From a bacterium (lineage in GTDB: Bacteria > Hinthialibacterota > Hinthialibacteria > H5-UNCL2), in contig JABTUV010000006.1 in the NCBI GenBank assembly GCA_015075175.1, positions 186,001 through 250,000 of the forward strand: a DNA stretch of 64,000 bases, given 5' to 3'. Within the stretch, counting starts at the first letter, position 1, and every line of letters starts with the position of its first letter. The position numbers were made by a program, and so were the translations under genes. This document shows positions 49,281 to 57,916 of this stretch, in pieces. The notes under the pieces are model-generated. The model saw only the letters and a program-made list of their open reading frames with translations, searched no databases and was not told the origin of the DNA.

Positions 49281-50424
49281 CTAGACGATTCCCCGCTGCC
49301 GGTCTACGGCCGTTTTGAGTTCGGCGACCAGGCGGTCGAGCATGGCGGGGGTTGTATCCTGGGAGACGGCCAGGCGGATGCTGGCGCGCACGCGCTGGGG
49401 CGGGAGGCCCATGGCGGAGAGGACGCGCGAGGGCACAAGGGCGCCGCTGCTGCAGGCGGGGCCGGCGGAGATGGCCAGACCCGAGAGGTCCAGCGCGGCG
49501 ACCAGCGTCTCCGCATCACAGCCCGGCAACGCCAGCGAGAGCACGCCCGGCAGGGCGTGGGTGGGATCGCCGTTGCGTTGCGCATCGGGAATCGCCTCAA
49601 CCATGCGCCGCCACAGCAGGTCTGTCAGGCGGGTCAACGCCGCAATGCGCGTGGTAAGCATCCGTCGCGTCTCCTCGGCGGCCACGCCCAGGCCCACGAT
49701 GCCGGGGAGGTTTTCGGTTCCGGCGCGCAGGCCGCGTTCCTGGCCGCCGCCGGAGATGAGCGGGGCGGGTTTGGCCCGACCACGAATCACGAGCGCGCCC
49801 ACGCCCTTGGGCGCGCCGAACTTATGCCCCGCGATGGAGAGCAGGTCCGCGCCCAGAGCCGTCGCGTCGATGGGGACGCGTCCCGCCGCCTGAATGGCGT
49901 CCACGTGCATGGGTACGGCGTGGGTTTCACACCAGGCGGCCGGCGCCGCCAGGTCCTGGAGCGTGCCGGTCTCGCTGTTGCCGAGTTGAAAGCTGGCGAC
50001 GCAGGCGTCCACCGGCGCGCTCTCCAACTCTTCCCAACGATAGCGTCCCAGGCCGTCGCAGCCCAGGCGATGGACGGAGCAACCCCACCCCTCCATCTGT
50101 GCGACCGCCGCAACCATGCTCTCATGTTCCAGTACGCCTGTGACGATAGGCCGAAAACGCGGGGGATGGGCCAGCACGCTGCCCTTGACGGCCCAGTTGA
50201 CGGCTTCGCTGCCGCCGGAGGTGAAGAAGACTTCGGCGGTCCTGCATCCCAAAAAGGCGGCGACTTTTTCGCGCGCCTCCTCGATGGCGAGCCGGGCCGC
50301 GACGCCCTCGGCGTGCGGGCTGCCGGGATTGCCAACGAGCGCGCAAGGCGCGCAGCACGGCCTCGATCACGGCCGCAGAGGGCGGGCTGGAGGCGCTGTA
50401 GTCAAAGTAATCGCGCCGGATCAT
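49281..50424 (-). CDS. Cysteine desulfurase (NifS/IscS-like), one frameshift
   Basis: About 380 residues. It opens RRDYFDYSASSPPSAAVIEA at ATG 50424; an indel near 50335 shifts to GNPGSPHAEGVAARLAIEEA, then continuous. EVFFTSGGSEAVNWAVKGSV, the PLP lysine in SIAGHKFGAPKGVGAL and the catalytic cysteine in GPACSSGAL are present. It mobilises cysteine sulfur for Fe-S clusters or for thiolation, for example by MnmA in this window. Confidence 0.93.
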
Positions 50425-50558
50425 GGGAGTACGCCGGGGTCAGTCATCCACTTCCGCGTTCCGCGCTGATGCTCTTGGGACGTGCCCGGTGGCTGACCAC
50501 GCCAGGGTTTCGTGGGAGAGAAAACCCGGAAATAGGCGCCTGGACGCGGCTTGCGGGA

Positions 50559-50632
50559 GGGACAGGCGCCAATTTTGCCGAAGGGCTGTCGCTGGCATGT
50601 GAAATCGTCGCGCAAAATCGGTGACTGTCCCC
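50559..50632. repeat. REPIN-like inverted pair, family 2
   Basis: Arms GGGACAGGCGCCAATTTT and AAAATCGGTGACTGTCCCC with a 37-nt spacer, ending five bases before the aroF stop codon. Confidence 0.8.
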
Positions 50633-50636
50633 CGTT

Positions 50637-51668
50637 TCAGCGTGGGCCGGCGGGCTGGCCGCGGCCGGCGGCATCGACGAAGCGCCGCACCTCTTGCATC
50701 AATGCGGCGAAGCTCTTTTCGGTCAGCGACTGCGGTCCGTCCGAGGCCGCCTCTTCGGGATGGGGATGCACCTCGATCATGAGGCCGTCCGCGCCGGCCG
50801 CAATCGCCGCAGCGGCCATCGGCGGGACCAGGTCCCAGTGGCCCGTGCCGTGGCTGGGATCGACGATGATGGGCAGATGCGACAGCTTCTTGACCACCGG
50901 CACGGCGGAGAGGTCCAGCGTGTTGCGCGTCTCCGTCTCGAAGGTGCGAATCCCGCGCTCGCACAGGATCACGCAGTAATTGCCCCGCGAGAGAATGTAC
51001 TCCGCCGACATGAGCCACTCCTGAATGGTGGAGGCCAGGCCGCGCTTGAGCAGCACCGGCTTGCGCGTCTCGCCGACGGCCGACAGGAGGTAGTAGTTCT
51101 GCATGTTGCGCGCGCCGATCTGAATGATGTCGGTGTATTTCTCCACCAGGGGAAGGTTGTGGGCGTCCATGAGTTCGGTGACGACGGCCAGGCCGGTCGC
51201 GGCGCGGGCCTCGGCCAGCAGCTGGAGTCCCTCCTCGGCCAGTCCCTGGAAGGCGTAGGGCGACGTGCGGGGTTTGAAGGCGCCGCCGCGCAGAAACTGG
51301 CAACCCTGCTCTTTGACGATGCGCGCGCACTCCAGAATCTGCTCGCGGCTTTCGACCGAGCAGGGACCGGCCATGACCACGATCTCCGGTCCGCCGATGG
51401 GGACCGAGCGCACCGTTACGAGGCTGGGCTCGCGGTGGGTCTCGCGTCCCGCCAGCTTGTAGGGCTTCAGGATGGGTACGACCGAGTCTACGCCGGGCAT
51501 GCTTTCCAGGTTGGCGATGCGATACTTGCCGCGCTCGTCGCCGACCGCCGCGACGACCGTGCGGTCCTTGCCGTAGATGGGATGCGGCTTGTAACCCAGG
51601 TCGCGCACCGCCGCGATCACGTGGTCGATCTCGCCGGCGGTCGCGTTCTCCTTCATGATGATGATCAT
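50637..51668 (-). CDS. aroF: 3-deoxy-7-phosphoheptulonate synthase, type I-beta
   Basis: 343 residues. An N-terminal regulatory ferredoxin-like domain ([20 protein letters not shown], about 1-70) precedes the barrel with [56 protein letters not shown] and [12 protein letters not shown] (metal ligands Cys, His, Glu, Asp). It starts the shikimate pathway. A family-2 repeat lies directly after its stop and a family-1 REPIN directly before its start. Confidence 0.96.
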   Translation of the reverse strand: MIIIMKENATAGEIDHVIAAVRDLGYKPHPIYGKDRTVVAAVGDERGKYRIANLESMPGVDSVVPILKPYKLAGRETHREPSLVTVRSVPIGGPEIVVMAGPCSVESREQILECARIVKEQGCQFLRGGAFKPRTSPYAFQGLAEEGLQLLAEARAATGLAVVTELMDAHNLPLVEKYTDIIQIGARNMQNYYLLSAVGETRKPVLLKRGLASTIQEWLMSAEYILSRGNYCVILCERGIRTFETETRNTLDLSAVPVVKKLSHLPIIVDPSHGTGHWDLVPPMAAAAIAAGADGLMIEVHPHPEEAASDGPQSLTEKSFAALMQEVRRFVDAAGRGQPAGPR

Positions 51669-51689
51669 GCCTGTTTTTCCTTGAGTGGG

Positions 51690-51772
51690 AAAATTAGGGT
51701 CAGCGCCTAATTTTATCCCATGGCAATGCCAGCCGAATAACCAACTGAAAATTAGGCGCTGACCCTAATTTT
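51690..51772. repeat. Family-1 REPIN, 3' side of the RAYT gene
   Basis: Arms at 51690-51714 and 51748-51772 with a 33-nt spacer. The right arm contains the stop codon of the transposase gene. Confidence 0.93.
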
Positions 51773-52430
51773 CCTTGCGGGGGCGTCCAACGCGTCGGAT
51801 GGTCAGGTCGATTCCCAGGAGCTTCTCGATGTGGGTCCGGAAGGCGTCGCTGCCGACCGGGCGCCCGGACAGGGCGTGTCGGCGAAACGCCTCCATCTGC
51901 TCCACTGCGTCGTCGCCGGCCAGATAGCTGCTCCAATCGCCGACCTCCTCGACCAGCAACCCGTCGCCGCTTACCAGCCTGTCGCGCAGGCGGTACACGT
52001 GTGCGCGCGCGCTGGACCAGCGGTAGTCCTCCGCCTGCACCACCAGACCAGCCCGCACCGGATTCCGTTCCACATAACGCACGGCCGCCAGGAGATGTGC
52101 GTTTTCCAGCACGCAGGAATAGAATCGCCCCTGCCACAGATGTCCCGTGCGCTCCTGTGCCCGGTTCATGGTCTGGGCGTACCGCATGTGCGCCTGGTTG
52201 AAGGTGCGGCTGAACGCAGTCTCCTTGTCGGGGACGGCCACGAAGTGCACGTGATTCTTCATCAGACACCAGGCCCAGAAGGAGACGCCATAGCGCCGCG
52301 CGTAGTGGCTCACCCAACTCAGGTAACGTTCGCGATCCGCGTCGCAGAAGAAGACATCCTGGCCGTAATTGCCCCGTTGCGTGATGTGGTGGGGGTAACC
52401 AGGAACGACCAAGCGCGGCGGTCTGGCCAT
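51765..52430 (-). CDS. REP-associated tyrosine transposase (RAYT, IS200-like Y1 family)
   Basis: 221 residues. The HUH motif is in MKNHVHFVAVP; the likely catalytic tyrosine is in AHMRYAQTMNR; GHLWQGRFYS and YVERNPVRAGLV are family signatures, and the basic end RRVGRPRKEN is usual. RAYTs are single-copy relatives of IS200/IS605 transposases that cut REP hairpins in single-stranded DNA. The stop codon is inside a REP arm. No partner gene is present. Confidence 0.96.
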   Translation of the reverse strand: MARPPRLVVPGYPHHITQRGNYGQDVFFCDADRERYLSWVSHYARRYGVSFWAWCLMKNHVHFVAVPDKETAFSRTFNQAHMRYAQTMNRAQERTGHLWQGRFYSCVLENAHLLAAVRYVERNPVRAGLVVQAEDYRWSSARAHVYRLRDRLVSGDGLLVEEVGDWSSYLAGDDAVEQMEAFRRHALSGRPVGSDAFRTHIEKLLGIDLTIRRVGRPRKEN

Positions 52431-52449
52431 GATCGTGGCATCCTAGCAG

Positions 52450-52531
52450 AAAATTAGGGTCAGCGCCTAATTTTTTCGCCTACCATTCGAGTCCCCGGAT
52501 CAATGAAGAATTAGGCGCTGACCCTAATTTT
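52450..52531. repeat. Family-1 REPIN, 5' side of the RAYT gene
   Basis: Arms at 52450-52474 and 52507-52531 with a 32-nt spacer; one mismatch in the second arm (AGAATTAGG). The rpsB promoter candidate starts 14 nt beyond it. Confidence 0.93.
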
Positions 52532-52544
52532 CCCGATTTGAGGC

Positions 52545-52573
52545 TTGCCTTGGGGGGGAGGGTATGCTATACA
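52545..52573 (+). promoter_or_regulatory. Probable sigma-70 promoter of rpsB-tsf
   Basis: TTGCCT (52545-52550), 17-nt spacer, TATACA (52568-52573). This predicts a leader of about 120 nt before rpsB, as is usual for S2 operons. Confidence 0.45.
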
Positions 52574-52702
52574 CGTCGGGCTGTCTCGGCTTTCCGAGAC
52601 GCAACTACGACCGCGGTCCGGTCCTCCAAGCGACCGGAAAAACGCCGCGGCGAATCAAGCAACCTGTTGAAATTACAAGGTTTGCTGCTACAAGGAGTCC
52701 CC

Positions 52703-53556
52703 ATGAACGTCAACATGAAACAACTGTTGGAGTCCGGCGTCCACTTTGGACACCAGACGCGCCGCTGGAACCCCAAGATGGCCAAGTACATCTTCGGGGA
52801 ACGCAACGGCATCTATATCATCGACCTGAAGAAGACCGTCAAGCTGCTGAAGGAGGCCTATGACTTCACGCGCGACACGGTCGCGGCCGGAGGCACCATC
52901 CTGTTCGTCGGGACCAAGAAGCAGGCGCAGGAATCGGTCTATGAGGAGGCCAAGCGCGCGGGGATGCCGTACGTGACTTACCGTTGGCTGGGCGGCATGT
53001 TGACCAACTTCGTCACCATCAGGAAAAGCGTGGACCGGCTGCGCAACATCCAGAAGATGGAGGAGGACGGCAGCATCAACCAGCGGGGCAAGAAGGAGCG
53101 GCTGATGCTGTCGCGCGAGAAGGAGAAGCTCTTGCGCGCGCTGGGCGGCGTGGCGGACATGACCAGCCTGCCGACGGCCATCTTCGTCCCGACTGCCGCA
53201 AGGAGCACATCGCCGTGCTGGAGGCGCGCAAATTGAAAATCCCCGTGATCGGGATCGTGGACACCAACTGCGATCCGGACCTGGTGGATTACGTGATTCC
53301 GGGCAACGACGACGCCATCCGGGCGGTGCGGTTGATCACTTCCAAGATCGCCGACGCGGCGCTGGAGGGCAAGCAGATTCTGCTGGAGGGCGGCGCGCCG
53401 CAAGGCGAGCCGGTGCCCGAAGGCGAACTGGTCGAGGCCCCGCTGCCTTCCACCGACGATGTCCTGCACTTGGAAAATACCGCCGTCGGGGTGGTTGCGG
53501 GCGGGAGCGAGGACGGCGACGCCCCGGCCGGCGAGGACACGGATCAAGACGTTTAG
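52703..53556 (+). CDS. rpsB: Ribosomal protein uS2, one frameshift
   Basis: About 284 residues. [40 protein letters not shown] and [18 protein letters not shown] are typical. An indel near 53195 separates LPTAIFVP from [40 protein letters not shown] follows. The C-terminal about 50 residues are an acidic extension. AAGGAG precedes ATG 52703. First gene of rpsB-tsf-pyrH-frr. Confidence 0.96.
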
Positions 53557-53571
53557 AGGAGTTTCTTTTTC

Positions 53572-54165
<594 letters not shown>

Positions 54166-54172
54166 GGGGAGG

Positions 54173-54901
54173 ATGGCGGCGGATAAGAGCGGCCCCGCAG
54201 CAAGAACCGTCCTGTTGAAGCTGTCCGGCGAGGCGCTGGGCGGACCGGACGGCGCGGGCATTCACGTCTCCGCCATTCAGTCCATCGCCGCCCAGGTAGC
54301 GGAAGTCAACCGCAGCGGCGTGCGCGTGGCGGTCGTCCTGGGCGGGGGCAACCTCTGGCGCGGCGCCGAAAAGGAACTGGACGGCTTCGACCGCACTACC
54401 GCCGATTACATGGGCATGTTGGCCACGGTGATGAACGCCATCGCTTTCCAGACCGTGCTGGAGCGGATGGGCGTGGAGAGCCGGGTGATGAGCGCCATCG
54501 AGTTGCACCAGTTGTGCGAGCGCTACATCCGGCGGCGCGCCCTCCGGCACCTGGACAAGGGGCGCGTGGTCATCTTCGCGGGCGGGACCGGCAATCCCTA
54601 CTTCACGACCGACTCGGCGGCGGCGCTGCGCGCGCTCGAGATCTCCGCCGACGCCCTCTACAAGGCAACCAAGGTGCGGGGCGTCTACTCCGCCGATCCC
54701 GTCAAGGTCCCCGACGCCCAGTTCTTTCCCCGGCTCACGTACAAGGAGGTTCTGGAACGCGGCCTGCGCGTGATGGACTCCACCGCCATCTCCATGTGCA
54801 TGGACCACGATCTGCCCGTGATCGTTTTCGACATGAACGAACCCGGCAACATCCGACGGGCGCTCCTCGGCGAGGACGTGGGCACGTCGGTGGGAACCTG
54901 A
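54173..54901 (+). CDS. pyrH: UMP kinase
   Basis: 242 residues from ATG 54173. VLLKLSGEALGG, VVLGGGNLWRG, GRVVIFAGGTGNPYFTTDSA and MDSTAISMCMDHDLPVIVFD are PyrH signatures of the amino-acid-kinase fold. It phosphorylates UMP to UDP. Starts seven bases after tsf. Confidence 0.97.
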   Translation: MAADKSGPAARTVLLKLSGEALGGPDGAGIHVSAIQSIAAQVAEVNRSGVRVAVVLGGGNLWRGAEKELDGFDRTTADYMGMLATVMNAIAFQTVLERMGVESRVMSAIELHQLCERYIRRRALRHLDKGRVVIFAGGTGNPYFTTDSAAALRALEISADALYKATKVRGVYSADPVKVPDAQFFPRLTYKEVLERGLRVMDSTAISMCMDHDLPVIVFDMNEPGNIRRALLGEDVGTSVGT

Positions 54902-54932
54902 CGATTGCGCCGGTAGTCGTTGTAGGCGCCAC

Positions 54933-55012
54933 AGGCCCTTCGGCAGGCTCAGGACCGGCAATCCTGCCTGTGGGCGTCGGACAAGCATGTCCGACCCACC
55001 CGGCGGGGGGAG
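54933..55012. repeat. Dispersed repeats after pyrH (family 7 and a GTCGGACA hairpin)
   Basis: GGCCCTTCGGCAGGCTCAGG (family 7) is followed by the hairpin GTCGGACA / TGTCCGAC with an AGCA loop. Confidence 0.65.
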
Positions 55013-55013
55013 A

Positions 55014-55195
55014 GCAAGAGCGAGATTAAGATTAAGAGCAAGAGCAAGATTAAGAGCAAGAGCAAGATTAAGAGCAAGAGCAAGAGCAAGATTAAGAGCA
55101 AGAGCAAGATTAAGAGCAAGAGCAAGAGCAAGATTAAGAGCAAGAGCAAGATTAAGATTAAGATTAAGATTAAGATTAAGATTAAGAATAACATT
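55014..55195. repeat. Hexamer-based simple repeat (AGAGCA / AGATTA) between pyrH and frr
   Basis: About 30 consecutive hexamers, nearly all AAGAGC or AAGATT, purine-only except for T and C at set places. It starts with mixed units and ends in six or more pure AGATTA-type units. It occupies most of the pyrH-frr gap, just before the frr ribosome-binding site. Shorter degenerate relatives are at 24980-25015. Confidence 0.92.
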
Positions 55196-55235
55196 CAGAA
55201 CATGATTGGGCGCGGGACCCCCTGGGGAGTACATC

Positions 55236-55792
55236 ATGGCCACCGAATACGTCAAGGAAATCGGCAAGAAAATGGACGCGGTCGTGGAGGGGCGGCGCAA
55301 GGAGATGGCGCAGATTCGCACCGGACGGGCGACGCCTGCGCGCCCTGGACGGCGTGCAGGTGGAATGCTACGGCGGCCATCAGCCGCTGCGCCAGGTCGC
55401 CAATATCACCGTGGTCGAGGGGCGGATTCTGACGGTGCAACCGTGGGACCGCTCGATCATCGGCGCCTGCGAGAAGGCGCTGCAGAAGGCGGACCTGGGC
55501 GCCTCGCCGCAGAACGACGGCACGCTCTTGCGTCTGGCCCTGCCGCCGCTCTCCGAGGAACGGCGCAAGGAACTGGTCAAGTTGGCCAAGAAGCTGGGCG
55601 AAGAGGGCAAGGTCGCCCTGCGCAACCTGCGCCACGAAGCCAACAAGCGCCTGGACAAGATGAAAGACGAAGAGGACGCCCGAGGACACCGTCAAGAAGG
55701 CCCGCAACGACGTGCAGAAGATGCTGGACGAGCACAGCAAGAAGATCGACGAGATCATCGCCGCCAAGGAAGAGGAAATCCTGCACTTCTGA
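55236..55792 (+). CDS. frr: Ribosome recycling factor, two frameshifts
   Basis: About 185 residues. MATEYVKEIGKKMDAVVEGR and KEMAQIRTGRATPA come first; deleting one C near 55345 continues into LDGVQVECYGGHQPLRQVAN. QPWDRSIIGACEKALQKADL, GASPQNDGTLLRLALPPLSE and EERRKELVKLAKKLGEEGKV are typical. A second indel near 55680 leads to the end DVQKMLDEHSKKIDEIIAAK. It splits post-termination ribosomes with EF-G. A terminator follows. Confidence 0.95.
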
Positions 55793-55827
55793 ATCCATGA
55801 GCGGCCAACCAGCGGAGAACAGCCGGG

Positions 55828-55853
55828 GGCGGACGAGTTCCGCCTCTTTTTTT
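55828..55853 (+). terminator. Rho-independent terminator of the rpsB-tsf-pyrH-frr operon
   Basis: Stem GGCGGA / TCCGCC with a 5-nt loop, followed by TC and seven T. Confidence 0.9.
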
Positions 55854-55871
55854 CAGTCGGGTCGGGGGGAC

Positions 55872-56918
55872 TTACGGAGTCAGGTCGAGAAACTCCTGCA
55901 GCCTGCCGCGCGATTCCAGGAGCGGCGCGGCGGGATCGATGGGGTACAGGTGGACCGGCAGATTGAAATGAGCCGCTCCAGCGGCGCCGTACGTGCACGC
56001 CGTCGGTTCCGTAGTGCAGGTCCATGGCGGAAGCGTAGCGATAGAAGCCCTCCATCTCCCAGCAGTTCCTTAAAGAAAACGCCAGTCGGCGGCGCGCTTC
56101 GTCCGGGGTGAGCCGGCGCGCCGTCGCGCCCGCGGCGAGCATGGGAAAGAGAGTGCGCTCGGCGCGCGCCTCAGGGCATCGTTTGTCTTGGGGAAGGCAG
56201 AAGTACGGACCGCCTTGGGTCGTCGCGTCAGGAGCAGCATCGGCGCGCGGGCCAGGATCTCGGCCAATTGGGGATGCTTCAGGACGGTCGGCTCGCGGCA
56301 CGCCCACAGTTGTGCGCCGTCGGTCAGGCAAAGATTCTCGGACAGAAGGCTCCAGCCCGGCAGGCTGGAGAGGAGCAGTGCCAGGGTGGACTTTCCGCAA
56401 CCCGCCGCGCCGACGAAAAGCACGGCGCGATCCTGGCGCGCGGCCGCCGCCGCGTGCAGCGGCGCCCGCCGTAATACCACCGCCTGCCACCACAATACGG
56501 GAAAATAGAAGAGAAAGAAGGTAAACGGACGGTAGGCCGCGGCGCGCCGTCGGGCGTCCCGGCGGAGCGCGGCCTCCTCTTGCGGCGGTGTAGCTGCAAT
56601 CAAGCGCGCGCGACAGGTGAGACGCCCGCCGTTCCAGCGGCTCAGCAGCTCCAGGTGGGGACAGCGCCGCTGCGGCCACCAGATCAGAGAATCGCCGCGC
56701 GCGCGAAAGCCCCTCGAGCAGGCGTCCCAGTCCGCGTAGTCCGCCAGCGGCGGCGGGGCCGTCGCCGGCTGGAACCGCGCCTCCACTTCCACCTCCGCCG
56801 CATCCACCGGTGTCGCGCTGCAGGCATCCCCGAAATGTTCGCGGCAATAGATGAGGAAACTCTCCTGGTTGGTGGAAAGTACAACGGTCGTCCCGGAAAG
56901 TGAGAAGGCGAGGTTCAT
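55872..56918 (-). CDS. HprK-like P-loop protein (phosphocarrier-kinase fold), frameshifted
   Basis: About 345 residues. The P-loop is FVGAAGCGKSTLALLLSSL (about 165-180), followed by GWSLLSENLCLTDGAQLWA, which resembles the HPr kinase-type ATPase core; the N-terminal part (SLSGTTVVLSTNQESFLIYC; about 1-140) is unassigned. Indels near 56200 and 55985 shift the frame; RRLTPDEARRRLAFSLRNCW and LLESRGRLQEFLDLTP complete it. ATG 56918 has GGAGG six bases upstream. Relatives of this kind occur in peptide-modification and unknown pathways; no HPr or PqqD-like partner is seen here. Role unknown. Confidence 0.6.
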
Positions 56919-56979
56919 GCTTGCCTCCAAGTCGCGCCAGCCTAGGGAGGCGCTGCGGGGCCGTCAAGCACGGCCTTGG

Positions 56980-57327
56980 CTCCCCCCTTAATAAGGGGGG
57001 GCTGGGGTGGATTAGGCGTGATGCGCGGTCGTAGTTGCGCAGCGTGCGGCGCGCGGCGGCAAGCAGCCGCAGTCCACAACGCCGCCCCTTCGACACGGAC
57101 GCCTGAAGCGCAGCAGCGTTCCGGCATGAAGGCAAAGCCTACGCGCTTGGGCCATCCTGCTCAGGGCTGTCGGGGTGGGTTTTCGGCACATATCAGATGT
57201 AACAATAACCAGAAACCGAAGGCCCTGAGCAGGCGGCGAAGCCGCCTGTCGAAGGGCCGGCTTGGATGCTGACGACTACCTGAATGCGGCCATCGGCTCC
57301 CCCCTTAACAAGGGGGCTGGGGGGGAT
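56980..57327. repeat. Composite of dispersed repeats between fliS and the HprK-like gene
   Basis: In order: family 4 (56980-57010), family 11 (57046-57076), a family-8-like trace, family 7 (57217-57260, arms GGCCCTGAGC and GTCGAAGGGCC around GGCGGCGAAGCCGCC) and family 4 again (57297-57327). No gene is visible in 56919-57444. Confidence 0.75.
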
Positions 57328-57354
57328 AATGCCTCCGCGAGGCCCGCTGGCAAC

Positions 57355-57427
57355 GGACAGGCGCCGGTTTTGAAGTGAGAACGCCGCCTCGGTAGTGGAA
57401 TGGACGCGCAAAATCGGCGACTGTCCC
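57355..57427. repeat. REPIN-like inverted pair, family 2
   Basis: Arms GGACAGGCGCCGGTTTT and AAAATCGGCGACTGTCCC with a 38-nt spacer, 17 nt after the fliS stop. Confidence 0.8.
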
Positions 57428-57444
57428 ATTGGGGGAAAATGCAA

Positions 57445-57899
57445 TCAGCCGCAGAGGTTGACGCCGGCCAGAGCCGGCGCGGCGGCGGGCGCGGCCTCCG
57501 CCGCATCCTTCTCCTCCACCGCGCCCGCCAAGGCCCGCTCCCATCCGTCCAGCAATTCGGAGAGCAGCTTCTCGCATTCAGCGATCATGTCCGCGCGCCC
57601 CTTGATGTTGGCCTCCACCAGCCGGTGGTACATGCGTAGTCGTAAACGCCGTACAGTCCCTTGGCGATGTCGCCGCCGGCCTCCCCAGTTGAGCGCGCCC
57701 ATCAGTTCGACGAGCATCTGTTGGACCTTGATCAGGCAGGCGTGCGCCGTCCGCGGTCGGAGCGGGCGAGCGCCTTGCGGGCTTCGCCGCAACGATTAAT
57801 GGCGGCGCGATAGACCAGAAGCAGGAGCTTCTCCGGCCCCGCCGCCTCCACCTGCGCCTCCAGATAATTCTTGTAGGGTGTTCCGTTGGACGTAACCAA
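57445..57899 (-). CDS. fliS: Flagellin export chaperone FliS, frameshifted
   Basis: About 150 residues. TTG 57899 has AAGGAG seven bases upstream and gives VTSNGTPYKNYLEAQVEAAG, then PEKLLLLVYRAAINRCGEAR. After indels near 57735 and 57640, LIKVQQMLVELMGALNWG, the DIAKGLYGVYDY-like core and LVEANIKGRADMIAECEKLL follow. The end is Ala-rich. FliS binds unfolded flagellin C-termini before export. It follows fliD, as usual. Confidence 0.88.
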
Positions 57900-57916
57900 G
57901 ACGATGCTCCTTCTTG

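Larger units (their letters stand above)
51690..52531. mobile_element. RAYT element: transposase gene bracketed by two REPINs
   Basis: The 842-bp unit consists of a family-1 REPIN, the transposase gene and a second family-1 REPIN. The same repeats occur away from it at 34788-34904 and 40399-40484, as expected if this transposase family spreads or maintains them. Confidence 0.85.

Noticed and set aside
47604..50624. A 1006-codon plus-strand open frame over pta, coaD, rsmD and the desulfurase
   Set aside because: It lies opposite four well-identified minus-strand genes and reads as compositional noise.
51690..52531. A complete IS200/IS605 insertion sequence with tnpB
   Set aside because: The transposase has RAYT signatures, no tnpB is present, and the flanks are REPIN pairs, not IS ends.
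54987..55205. Open frame coding for an Arg/Ala/Leu repeat peptide, and its hydrophobic counterpart on the other strand
   Set aside because: Generated by the hexamer repeat; phase of six keeps all frames open. No start site.
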